From: Bigelowiella natans CCMP2755
Taxonomy: Eukaryota; Cercozoa; Chlorarachniophyceae
Direction: 5' to 3'
Assembly: GCA_000320545.1 (NCBI GenBank)
Contig: ADNK01001377.1
Span: 1 to 30,963, forward strand
Length of the DNA: 30,963 nucleotides
The notes under the pieces were generated by a model. That model made no database searches, was not told where the DNA came from, and saw nothing but the letters and a program-made list of their open reading frames with translations. Shown here one piece after another: positions 10,464 to 21,901 of the stretch. Position numbers and translations under genes: made by a program. Position 1 is the first letter of the stretch; every line of letters begins with the position of its first letter.

Positions 10464-11351
10464 ATGTTTCACTAATGACCAAGCAGAAAATAGATCAAAC
10501 AATGTTTCATCCTCATCTAGATACAACATGTCAGGATGTGGAATGTGCAAACTGAACTATGCCATGATGATGATTCAAGCACATGTGAAAATCGGGACAA
10601 CAAAAATGCAAAGTGTTCCATCCAAAGTTGATCCATCAGATTTCATTGCGACACAACAAATTGAAGCTTGAATTTGACCATCAGAATGGTTACGATGTCA
10701 GGGTGACTAAGGAAACATCATGGGCACGCCTAGATGCGATGTCTAGATCTAGAGATGCACATTGCATTTGGACACGACATGGCACAAATGCTCATTCTAG
10801 CATTGGTGATGTGCGCAGTGCGTCTGATGTCGCAACATCTGTAGACATTTCTAGGTTTTAGATTTGCAGCATGACGAATTTGCTTCCTAATTAGCCAATG
10901 AACCTTTTTTGTCAACATGCGCTACATCAGGCAGGTGTGTCCTTGTCTAGTTGTGACTCCGTCTAGTTGTGACCCCATGCATGCTAGTTTGGTCGCCCAC
11001 ATGAATGTTTTAAACATGTGAACACATTCTCTAAAAATTTTCTTTCTTGTCTCTGTGGTCGCTTTGGTCTCCCCAAATTGAACCGTAGTTTCCGCTGCTT
11101 CTCCTTCCATTTTCATCATAAAAAGTGTGTCCATTATTTCCTTCACGTAAATGTGCAAGTGTAAATTCTTCGTCAAAATTCTGCGGTTCCCTGGGTTCAC
11201 AACAGCAAAGTGTGCTGTGTAGACATTCAGATATGGGCAGGACCACATATATCCCTATGTTAGAACCCAGCATTATTCGTTGGTGTGACGGTTCGTATGT
11301 GTTTGATACAGTTTTCATAGTAGATCGGAACGAGTGCATCCAATCATAAAT
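10464..11351. other. Convergent intergenic region with a CTAG-dense tract
   Basis: 888 bp between two gene ends. From about 10725 to 10990 there are eight CTAG words plus many TGCA, ATGC and GATGT words. A tandem 16-bp repeat lies at 10945-10976. The minus-strand frame at 11031-11339 has no family match and overlaps the region just beyond the Rolling-stone stop, so it is not called. Confidence 0.6.
10945..10976. repeat. Tandem 16-bp direct repeat
   Basis: GTCTAGTTGTGACTCC (10945-10960) is immediately followed by GTCTAGTTGTGACCCC (10961-10976), with one mismatch. A related core recurs at 7900 and 23485. Confidence 0.95.
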
Positions 11352-12793
11352 TCAATGACGAAGATGCTTTGTATCCCTATTACTTAGTATTAGGCCAATC
11401 TGATTTAGAACCCAGATTGTAAGGTGAAAAAGAGGAATCTGTAAAATAGCCAGATACTAATCACTACCAGAAACGTGTAGTTGCAACTTAGTGTTCATTT
11501 GTTACCCACACAAAAAGCGCACGAGCGACTAAAAACTTTGTTGAAGGATTTCTCCAATTCAAATGCTCATAAATAAGATCTCCTTGGACAGCAAAATTGT
11601 TAAACACTCAAAGTTTTCCTATTCTATAGAGTTATTTGACCTTCTCGTGTCCCGTTTCCAATATTACTTTGATTGTGCGAATAACTCATAGAAGCATACA
11701 GCGCTCCAAATAGGATTGGTTGATAAAAGTGCATTATTCTGTAAATGTAGGTGTAAAGTTTTTGTGGAACCTCGAGGTCAAACGAATCAGTACCGGACAT
11801 CTGAACATGACATAAAGATGTCAATAGCAGATATGATAAAGTTCCATCCATGGACTTTGAATGATCCGCCCGACGGCTGGAAAGTCGCATTCTGATAAAT
11901 ATCAATTCCTCATGCAAGATTCGATGAACTTTTTTACCTACATGATGAACAAAGCCACGATCGATATTTATTACCGGATAAGCTGTCCAAAACATTAGAG
12001 TAGTTGCCAGAGACATTCTGTCCGTTAAAACACGCGAGAGTGAGATCGAAGAGTCATTACGCTTAACTTTCAATAGAACATGGATGCATTTCATACGTGG
12101 CAGAAATATTTTGTAGAACCCAGGATGTCATCACAAATGAGTGAAGACTTTTCCTGCCTCTTCGCTGTAAATGTAGTTGAAATGATATTTGATCAACACA
12201 ATGTATATGTAAATTTGTATGGAAGGCGAATATTACTGGTGTAGTAAAGATCTCCATTGGACCATAGGCGTCATACTTCGTACCAATACTACTTTTCCAG
12301 GTAATAATCACTGCAAAAAGAAGGTAGAGGGCCTAAGAATTTAGGTCATAATTAGATATTTAAAAATTTATCGCCGGAAAGTAATGGACACCTGTATGAG
12401 GAGGGACCAGTACGATAGGAAGAGGAAATAGTACCACCAATGACCGTTGTTGTAACCCAGCTCCCATAAAAAACTTTCTACTATGATCTAATCAATACGA
12501 ATATTATTGGCGATGACTGAAGAGTTACTACATTACTCGTTTCTTCTTTGCAGAATACCTCGAGAATCAAAACCAACATTCCTGTCCTGATGAGCGCAAA
12601 AAGTACGGGACTGCATGCGCACAGCCAACTCCTTCCGAATAGAAATGCCTAGAGAAGTAAGGTTGAGTGGCGATTGAACGCCATGGTATGGTATGTGTGG
12701 AACCTCCTTCTGTGTCATAGCGAAGCTGTGCGAAGCTTCCACATGTTTGGACAACCACTGGCAGAAGCCAGGCTGCGCCCAGACATCAGCCAT
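11352..12793 (-). CDS. Rolling-stone-like polytopic membrane protein
   Basis: Ten exons give a 280-aa integral membrane protein: 12704-12793, 12559-12648, 12392-12487, 12237-12332, 12097-12164, 11975-12017, 11794-11891, 11641-11738, 11506-11582, 11352-11438. Introns are 55-83 nt. About six hydrophobic helices are visible, around residues 43-63, 78-104 (possibly two), 134-160, 175-192, 198-213 and 242-270. Landmarks resembling the Rolling stone family are WYYFLFLSYWSLLIQALY, WVLQN, VHGWN, HFYQPILFGALYA and GDLIYEHLNW. Length (about 275 aa) and order also fit. In Drosophila, Rolling stone acts in myoblast fusion; relatives elsewhere are uncharacterised, so no biochemical role can be stated. The start ATG 12793 opens MADVWAQPGF; each exon ends in phase, and donors GTTCCA and GTCAAA are non-canonical. 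The family assignment comes from motif memory and needs a profile search. Confidence 0.72.
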
Positions 12794-13309
12794 GACGTGA
12801 AATGTTTGACAAATCCAGGAAATTCCCGATCTTTTATTACAAACTCGAATCATAAAATATCGGCAAGCGATCTGGGTGTTGTCGCAGGGTAAGCGATGAA
12901 GGCGACAGCTCCCGGAGTGAGGGTGTTTCTTATCTGCGACATGACATCGAAGCCTAAAGCATTCTTTGACCCCACTCGCACTCGAACAAAACTCTAAAGA
13001 CAAGTCAAAAGTTTCAAGCGGGAGTGGGGGCACAGACATCGGTTAAGCCATGTACACTATATTCAAACAGATTGTTCGTGAAAGCAGGTGAGGTGCTTTT
13101 AACCCATCGAGGAAATGTAGAATTAGTGCGTAGGATCTTCGAGAAAAACTGCCGGCAATTTGGAATTCCTATGAAGATGGGGCAATTTTTGTTGTAAAAT
13201 GTTTGCATTAATTTCTCCACCTAATTCGTGTGTCCTTGTAGTAATACTGTGAGGTAATCTCCTTAAGACTTAATGCAACAGTGTGTACATCCAACTTAGC
13301 CACAGTCCC
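12794..13309. promoter_or_regulatory. Divergent promoter region, Rolling-stone-like / FHIP-like genes
   Basis: 516 bp separates the two start codons. Overlapping open frames on the minus strand continue upstream of the Rolling-stone start but carry no recognisable protein features. No specific element was identified. Confidence 0.5.
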
Positions 13310-16300
13310 ATGGCAAGGGAAACGCGATTGGATAGACTAACCAAAACTGCAAAGAAATTAGATGCAGAGTGCGTATTGTGATGGCATATCTATTTGTTAG
13401 CTGAACAAATTTCTTTCTCCACAAATATTACCGAAGTCTGATTGTTCGTGACTTATACTTATCGATAATTCTCAGATACATTAGGATAACCCGAAATGAG
13501 AATTTTGGTGAGCTAAATGTGTACATGTACAAAATTATTCCCTTATTCTGTGACTAATTAGGATCTCCGAAAATAGTGGAAAACTCTGACATGAAAAGAA
13601 TCCTGGACATAATTGTAAAATCGATCATAAGAGACCATGAATCGTACAAAAAGCTCAACTCTAGGTAAATATGCATCCTTTGCCAAGATGTCACAAATTT
13701 AAGATATTTTGTCCATTTGATTGTCCCTTATGTTGGAATGGAAGTCCTTGGTACTTAATTCTAATTTACTGAAATCCGTGAGGGAAATTCAAGTGAAGTG
13801 GGCAAATAATTAGGAAGGTGATAGAAACTGGTCCTTCTCCCTGCATAGGTGCGTCTTGCACCAAAATCAGATTGGGATACAATTAATTCTTTAATTCACT
13901 ATATTAGAGTATATGCTGCGTGAAAAGCTACTTGATAAGTTGGTGGCTATGGGATTGCCAACGGTAATATTCTTATAATTCGAAGAAGATCCTCATATGC
14001 ATCTGGATATGTAGAGACCTATTGGCCTCCGCCCCCTTATAACGGATTGTCTTGCTACCCTAGTCTCTTCGCTGCCTCAATCGGTTCATAAATGTTTTAA
14101 ATTTTGGGCCAACGAATGATTAAAATCTTTATCGCAGCTACTAGCAGCTTCTGCAGTCCATCGAGCACTTAAGCAGGTTCATTATTAGCTTTCAGATTTT
14201 GATCTATATTGAAGAAATTATTTATGTATGGTTTGTTTTGTCTTGTTTTTAGTTTGTGCTTGTGTGTTTGCGACAAAACGACTTGCAAAACAAAAAAAGG
14301 GCAAGAGGCTTTTTAAGGTTAATCTTCACAAGCAAACACACGTGCTCTACAAGTCATTGATTCTTATTGCGTAGATTATTACGAGGGCTTTGTGGACAAA
14401 TGAAGGACCCGGTAATAATCAATATGCGAGAAGATTTCCGAAGTATTAACATGAGAGAGCGTTTCCACAGTAGTCATTCTCTGAACAAAATTCTTATGAC
14501 CAGATTCTCGCATCAATTTTCTTTCACCTCAGAGCTCAAGAGGTAGGGACTTCTTGCATTCTTTTCAATGTGACAGTAATGAGATCTTAAAATTTAAGAA
14601 AAAATCGATATGGGACCGTGTTAGACGTAGAGAGCGACAGAGAAGGTAAGTTTTTGGCTCATATTAGGCTACATTGCCTTGAGTATTATAATATAGGGAT
14701 TTGTCTATGGTTACCTTGCCGCCACTTCGTACTCCCCCAATGACACCTACCAATTCCATAAGAAAGGTGTCCTATTCATTCTGCTTTGCATGTGAAAATA
14801 ACTTACGTCTTCTATTTGAACACATGAAGGAGCAGAAAGCATCCTCTAGAACACCCACAAGACTTCGAAGGAGGACAACTATTTCAGTACTGGCTAATTG
14901 CCAATTCCGCTTTCATACTAAAGTCACATTATCTAATTAAAGGAAATGAAAATTGAGATTCCAAAGAAGATAGCTAAGGACGATGGTACAATGAAAATAT
15001 ACTCCCCGCACCATGTGATCATTGAACCTGTAAATCATAGTTGATAAACGGCATAAAGAGGATGGACTTGTGATATTTAATGTTTTGATTCCATTCATAA
15101 ATGACGATGGTCCCGAAGCAGAGGTATTCTCAGTCCTGAGACTGTTGATCCGAAATAAAAATTGGCGCTAATCGTTGTAGGATGCTTTGGAAACTTTGAA
15201 AAGTTTGTGTCAACTTCCAGATGTTGCAATTGCTCAATATGTGGCAAAAGAGACAAGCCTTGCACGTCTTTTAGTGAGAGGCCTGGGTCATCTATGATTG
15301 AACGAAGATTTTAAATTACAATTGATGATAATTTTCTTGGCTTTAAAGTGAATTCTAATTACATACAGAATATTATTATAAATGCATTCGCCGCGCTGCT
15401 CATGGAATGAAGCCACCAAAAGCATCTCCGAGGAGGCGACCGTATAGGAGGATAAGGAGGCGCGATGGCACTCTTGGAGATTTTGAAGAAGACATAACAT
15501 GGGCAAGAAAGCGTTTCTTTATTCGGCTGCGAAATATTGACGAGGTACATCGAACGAACTTTTAGAGTCTTTTGATGTAGCACCCATTTTCAAAATAGTT
15601 TGCTCGGAGTACCTACGATGTAATAGCGACAAATATCAAGGAGGAGTTTAAAAAATGGTAAGCACATGTTCTTTTAACTAAATTCGAATCTAAGATGTTG
15701 ATTATAACAGTTTTTTATACGGTCTTCTAATCAAAGACTTGACACTTCCCCCAAGTGAGCTACACGAACAAAATGATCCTTTCACGACCGTATCAGCAAT
15801 GGTGTTTCCGCTCTTTAGGAAATGATAAAACTACAGCTGAACACAAAAGTTCCAATACCAGTGAACCCATCCGATCTTCTGGATCATTCGGAATCTCTAG
15901 CCCTCTTGCAACTCTGGCAACGTCACTTAGAATCTCAACTGGTTCTTTAAAGAGACGCCAGAAGCAGCCGGGTACATGTTATTTACGCTACAAATATTGC
16001 ATCACCCACCAAGTATTGGCTTAGACCCTCGTATCTGGGCCTTAAAGTTCACTACGGAAGTAATGGAAGAAGTGAAGGATGGCATGATACAGGTTGACAC
16101 AAAGTGATATCATTCTTCAAAGCTCCCAAACCATGAAACAATGAATTATATGCATATCGCGTAGGATTCAATCGTGGACTTTCTTTTGGAAGATCGTCCA
16201 AAGATGCAAGAGAATAACCTTTTGATAAAATCTAAGGAGGACTCTGAGTCCAATGTTGAGAAGGAAAAGTCGGTGGAACAGGATGATTCGCAACAAAGCT

Positions 16301-18366
16301 CTGAGGATAAGACGGATCCTAATCAACCCTCGGAAGAACAGAAATCTCTAGAAGTATCTGAAATTTATATGGAACATAATAGCAATGTTGCCAACAGTTC
16401 CGATGTGAAGGAAAAGCTTCAAGTTGATACGTCATTGCCAGCATCAAAATATCTTGATGTGCAAGACCATCCGCAAATAATGTAAATTTGATTGTTTTAT
16501 TCTTGAAAATTTATCTCTAACATTCACTATGATGGTGTATTTCAAAGAGGAATTTTGATTAAATACCTGAAGAGTGAAGACGGAGTAATTGCCAACGCAA
16601 CATTGGAGCTATTCCTCCAACTAATCTCATCTATGAACGAAGAGGTGATGTTTCCTTTATTATACCTAAAACTTGTTTTCTGAATAACCTATCCATTTTA
16701 AGGTTCTTTCTAGAATTATTCTGCGCTATGTTGGGGTATAGTTATCAGTTAAACTTGTGGAGTATACGTCTTGAAATTGATTTTCATCGTACCGAAAGAA
16801 TTATCAATTTGTCTCAAAGGAAGCACAAGGCTCAATCATTCGAATGGTCATTTTCATGCAAAACCCGTACAAATACGTTTTTAATATTTTTATTTGAAAG
16901 GCAAATTCAGATGCATTTGATTATGGAAGCGATTTGGAGACAACGTTGGAAGCACATGCTGCAAGCGAGGAGAAGGGGTCGGAAGAAGGAATTCGCCAAT
17001 CTCTTTGCATTGAAGATATTGAAGAAAACGAAGAAATGTCTACCTATAAGCTCAATGCACGGGTAGAGTCCGGGTACAAACATTCTACTTTGATTTAAAG
17101 TAATCGAAATGTGAACATTTTAGGATGAGGTAGCTTCTTGGATTGATGCACAAGGTAGGCATTCAGAGAGTAGATTAAGTCGCCGATGGAAAATATGTAC
17201 ATGAAAATACTTAGAACAGCTTAATAAATAAAATTGGATTTTTATGTTGATGTTATCAAGCAAAATGGAAACATGGGACGCACATTCGCCTCGACCCTGC
17301 AATTCTTTCAGGACCTTTGGTATCGTCATTTAAGAATAATTCTACTGTGAGAGGATATTTTATCACTGTTTTTTTAGGTATTCTCTGGCGGAGGAAAGCA
17401 TAAAGTTCAAAATGACGATGATGTAGTTTTAGATAACAGAAGGAACTCAGAAGATTACGCCAAGGTATTCTTGAGGATACTCTGCAGTAAAATTCGGAAC
17501 TTACTCAAGAATTCGTTGGATACTAATCTTCTAATCACTGGTAATTCATTGTCAGTTTTAACTATCGAAAATGTGAGTCTTGTTTTAATTTGCATATTTT
17601 AATGAATCAGGAATCCTTTCCAAATTAGCAGCATGCCCTGATCGAGCGCTCCACATATTCTTATTCAAATCCACATTTGAGCCTGCCGACAGAAAAGCGC
17701 ACCCCCTAAGTGCCCTCGCGGAGGTTGAGTTTTTATCTTTGTTTATTACCCCTATCTAGACGAGTGAATCATATTTATATCCATTGATTAGGTCTGGGCA
17801 CAGGCGAGGAAAATTCAAAGGAAAATCTCAAATTTTGGGCAGATAGCTCTGAGGACAAAGAAACGCCTAGATAAGGCAGTAGATTTATCTTTCAGAGAAC
17901 TTTCGAGTTTGTAGTTTATCTACAGCCTTAAAATGACATGTTTGCTTCACTATGTATAGGGCAAAAATGAAAGGGGAATACTTGAGGGTGGCGTTGGATC
18001 ACGAATTCTGCATGGGATAATTCTTCTTGGTAACCCATTCAGTCCCCATATGTTATCTTTCTCCGCATATTTAACAACCTCTCATTTGTTAGAGGAATTT
18101 ATAAAGGAGATGATTGCAATATCGAAGGTTTGGCTAAAATGTTGTTTTGTGTGCATTAGAACAGCACTTGCCACATCTTCATCATGTAAAATTGAAATCT
18201 TACTAATCCTTCATTATTCATTGCATCATAGGTAAAAGCTGATATTTTAAAGACTTCGAAATTGATTTCTCAACACTTGGAAGAGAGAGATGCTGTCTTT
18301 GCCAAACTAAATTCATCAGTACAATTTCCTCATCATTCACGGAGAGTGTCAGTGTATTCGGAATGA
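13310..18366 (+). CDS. FHIP-family (RAI16-like/FAM160) subunit of the FTS-Hook-FHIP complex
   Basis: 33 exons join in phase to 974 aa. FHIP proteins link FTS-Hook dynein adaptors to Rab-marked endosomes. Matching blocks, in order: GPSPCIEYMLREKLLDKLV (about 71-89), RPIGLRPLITDCLATLV, LPQSLLAASAVHRALKQ, LLRGLCGQMKDP, a LFxxLIPF-type segment then LKSLCQLPDVAIAQYV, LFLQLISSMNEEVLSRIILRYV, and C-terminal NLLITGILSKLAACPDRAL then IILLEEFIKEM. Residues 512-617 are a Ser/Gln/Glu-rich insertion. Exons: 13310-13368, 13476-13507, 13562-13664, 13814-13848, 13908-13963, 14015-14083, 14138-14176, 14253-14317, 14375-14411, 14474-14542, 14599-14645, 14697-14886, 14943-14985, 15041-15123, 15181-15286, 15369-15544, 15599-15657, 15711-15754, 15819-15971, 16025-16092, 16165-16481, 16548-16644, 16703-16735, 16799-16846, 16901-17062, 17124-17196, 17261-17319, 17378-17540, 17611-17723, 17792-17878, 17960-18029, 18093-18127, 18232-18366. 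The first intron and the 149-nt third intron are least certain. Confidence 0.88.
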
Positions 18367-19142
18367 TCTAGTAATGACACGTAGTCTTTACTGACAATGA
18401 GTGAGGCTAGAAGGCTCTTACAGTCTAGCAGTGGTAGCTAGCTAGAGTGATTCATGATGACAAAATTGAGCTGATGCAACATGATCATGCTAGCATGACT
18501 AGCTAGCTAGATGATGATCACATTTCATCTAGTTGTTTCGAAACTACATGCACCTCACCTGGATCGTGCAATTTGGCCAGTTAGCAATTCTTGGACTGCC
18601 ACATTGTCCAGATGTGCGAAAGCTAGAAAGCTTTCTAGCTTTGGCGAACGTGAGAATTTTCATCTCTAGCTAGCTAGCTAGATCTTCAAATCCAAACGTG
18701 TGGCTAGCAACGTTCAGCACCAGAGCAGAAGCTAGTTCACTTCCATCTCAGATCTGTTGGCGTTTTCCCTTGCGGCGCAGTGGTCGATGTGAACGAACAT
18801 CTAGACATGCATGCTGGCATGAGCAATGGAAAGAGGCAACACAGATGGAACAAACTGATTTGTGCACGCTAGCATGCATGTGTTGTGTTTGCCTGCCGTC
18901 CACATCTTGAGACATCTAGCAGACATCAACGTGCACGAGCTAGTGAGCGATGTGCAATGCACCAGCACAGGATCATCAGTGTGGCAGTGCATCCCACTGC
19001 AATGCAGAATCAAGATGTTTTAAAAATGAATTTTTCATTCATGCGCATCATGAAATTATCAAAATTTGTGCAAGTGAATTGTCTCACGATGATTTTGCGC
19101 CAAGCAATGTGATGGGCGACTTCACGGTCGGCCTTTTGAAGA
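18367..19142. other. Convergent intergenic region, extreme CTAG density
   Basis: 776 bp between two gene ends. From 18367 to 18960 I count about 22 CTAG words, including three runs of consecutive GCTA units (18437-18446, 18499-18512, 18664-18682). TGCATGC-like words and GTGCA/TGCAC are also frequent. Open frames of 60-75 codons on both strands overlap each other and have no signature. Confidence 0.65.
18664..18682. repeat. (CTAG)n short tandem repeat
   Basis: Four consecutive CTAG units. The unit is a self-complementary tetranucleotide, so the run is palindromic. A second run of three units lies at about 18499-18512. Confidence 0.9.
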
Positions 19143-21901
19143 TTATCTTGATGCTCGTGGTGAAGGAAGAGTAAGTGGTGTGGGTATGAATTCTGGAACA
19201 ATAAGTTTGTGCAATGGAGACATGTTCTTGACACCAGTTGTTCTCTCTTCTTCCAATTGCTGACTGGGTAAAATTTGATTTGGATCCGCAGTATTTGATG
19301 AGCTCTTTACATCCTTTGATCGATGCCTTGCCATCATTGCCAGAGGAATTGGTCCTGAAGGACGATTCTTATATTCTTTGTTTTCACGATTCTCATCCAA
19401 CCGCTTCTTTATTATATCTTCATCTAATGTAAGAGCTTTCATTGTAGGTGAGCTTGTAGCCAATTTCTGTGAACTGTGATCAATGCTAGGAAATACAAAT
19501 ACTTTCCTCTTTTGTCCCGAAGGGTCCTTATGGATTCCTCGGGTAATAGGTATAGTGCGTCGATACAAACGTTTCAGATTCACATCTGTTTTGTAGGGAA
19601 ATAGACCGAGATTTACGTCGTGTGAACAGTATCTGAAGTAGACATGATTCTCAGGGGATAGATTATCAATTTATTGTTACACAACACCTGCGATGTGTAC
19701 CAACTTTTTCAACTTGAGATGAATTTTTATGTTTAAGCCGAATGTGAACACTGGGAGTTCTCGTACGCTCAAGTGGAGATATTCTTGACGTCTTCAAATC
19801 ATCGGCATCCTAAGACAATTAAGACCAAAATTAATAAAATCCATCAAAGATTTGGCAAACCCACATTTGAAGCCGTAGATTGAAGCTGTGATTTCGATGT
19901 TCGAACAAACTCAACAGTCCTGTAAAATTAAAAAAATCAATCGCCTTTTTCATCACGACAGTCTTAGTGGTGGACCTTCCCGTTGGTGTCCAATGCCCAT
20001 TATGAATCTTAGATGGATTCTGCCTATTGAAGTGAGAACCTTTAACTGTCGAATTCCCACGTCTTGAGGACGCATAACCAGCCTTTGGCGCTGAGGATGT
20101 GGACTTGCGACCTCTTAGTTGTGGAAGCGAGCAATGGGAATCCTCCACCGATAATGGAGAAAACCGAGACAAAAGACTACTCCAGTTATATGCCATGAAT
20201 ACAATCTTCATATCATAAGTATACACAAATTAAACATATAGAATTCTAATAAGTTCTTTTAGTTCAGTATACCGCTATGGACATGTACAGCGCCGTTTTG
20301 AGCCAGGCCAAACCCCATAGCACACCCCTCATTGGATCTCCAAGAGAATTTGACTTTTTTCGAAATAAGTATGTTTAATTATGGTTTTTTTAGTGAATAT
20401 ATTCACCGAACGGGCGTCAATTTGTAGCAAGTTGAAAAATACATTTTGTTTTTGTAATGAAGTTGGGTTGGACGGACATACTTGAGATGAGCCTGCCTTG
20501 CCTTGACATAACGCCACAAGTATTCCAAAACTTAAAGCTAGTATAATTCCTGCACAGATAAAGAGGCTTCCAGCGATCCTAGATTAGTATCACGATTAGG
20601 AACCAGCTGCTAGTAAACGATAGTAGAGCATACCTTTTCATCAAGGCAAGTTTAGAACGCACTTTAGATAATGCTCTAAAAGAAGCCCGAGAGATAATAA
20701 TCGATTAATTGTAGAATGTGTCACATTGCGAAAACGTACTTTGCTAGAAAATAAAACAGATTAGAGTAAACCTTAACCTTTTTGTTCGTATAATCCTTCC
20801 AAAATGCTTTGGCGTACCGTTCCCATGAGACAAGCTACTACTATAAAGTAAAAAAATCAGATTTAGAATAAAGATATACTACAGTGCATATCGGACCCTA
20901 ACCTACCCTCTTCCTCTCGAGGTTTGCGTAGCATTAGAGTTCAAGAGACGGTTCATATCTCTTAGTGAAATTGCTGCCGCTGATGCTGCTGCTTCAATTG
21001 CTCGTGGCTGACAATTTGACAACGGGGCTGTCAGCTTAGTCTGAGCATCATGATAAATGAGATAAGTCCCAGGCTTGACCTGTATCTTTTCTCCCATAAA
21101 GTTATCCACAAGGTTAATAACTTGATGGAGAAGTGGAAAAGCTTTGCCAGCATATGAAAGCACCTGTTTGTAAGAAATGAAATAATTCTCCATAATTGAG
21201 ACATACCATCTAATTCATTGTTTTGGAGACTGCACCATAAATAGTTTCATAGCTTCCAAGGAGTATTGAAGCTCGCATCCATATTGAAATATTAGTATCA
21301 AGCTCCCACAAAAATAGATTGAAAGCAGTCCTATTCCTAGAGCTCGCAATAACCGTTGTTTCCTATGACAGTTGGTTCGACTTCATTCATTTGGTTATTT
21401 CAAATGGATTTATACTTGAATTCACAAATATGTACAATGTGAGAAAATAAGAATACCCTGTCAGTGGAACAGGAGAAGCCCCAAGATGAGAAGCCAGTTT
21501 GGCTACCATCTTCGAGTGGCGAATATATCCATAAAAATCAATTGCTAGTAGAACAATTGTAGCCTACCATGGAAATATGTAGACAATAGCTTTGTGAGAT
21601 TGTGTTTGATGTACAATCTTCGGTAGAAATTTGTTGAGATGAATGCATCACTTGGGTGCACAACCTCAATAACGAGCTGAATGCCTGTCCTCATGGAAAA
21701 GTTATACACTCCGAATGTACCAGTCGGATCGACGACTAATGTTGATGTCAAGGCCGATAGAGTGAGGACCAAGATATGGGAACGTTTTCGGTATGCGTTC
21801 AGGGTCGGTTGAGCGGCTTGCAGAAACGATACGATTGTAATGCAACTGGAAATTGAGCAGGCAATAATTGGGATGGCAACGGAGGATGATATCGTTGTCA
21901 T
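19143..21901 (-). CDS. Polytopic membrane protein with long polar loop and tail, unidentified
   Basis: Twelve exons join in phase to 635 aa: 21665-21901, 21457-21563, 21236-21362, 20907-21163, 20778-20840, 20634-20675, 20482-20578, 20273-20353, 19976-20205, 19865-19919, 19705-19809, 19143-19649. Predicted helices lie around residues 7-30, 41-58, 74-92, 123-145, 279-302 and 321-345. An amphipathic or hydrophobic stretch near 160-180 could be a further helix. The loop at about 180-265 is Ala/Ser/Asn-rich. The last 290 residues are polar and basic with many Ser/Thr/Pro/Arg, resembling a cytoplasmic regulatory tail. The DPTGTFGVY turn after helix 2 and AIDFYGY after helix 3 recall 7TM proteins of the THH1/TOM1-like or GPCR-like type, but this is weak. 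Introns are 55-128 nt. Donor GTTGGT at 19704 is chosen because it alone keeps phase with a 55-nt intron. Confidence 0.72.

Noticed and set aside
13014-13220. Minus-strand frame between the divergent gene pair
   Set aside because: Sits in the promoter interval with no acceptor or donor joining it to the Rolling-stone model.
14543-17378. Apparent ultra-short introns (29-35 nt) in the FHIP gene
   Set aside because: First-pass splicing suggested introns of 34, 35 and 31 nt. Alternative donors or acceptors (intron 14412-14473 with 14543-14598; intron 15755-15818; intron 17320-17377) restored 56-64 nt introns with better family matches.
18698-19013. Short frames in the CTAG tract
   Set aside because: Both strands are open over the same bases, with Cys/His/Met-rich random-looking peptides; the repeat vocabulary lacks stop words in some frames.
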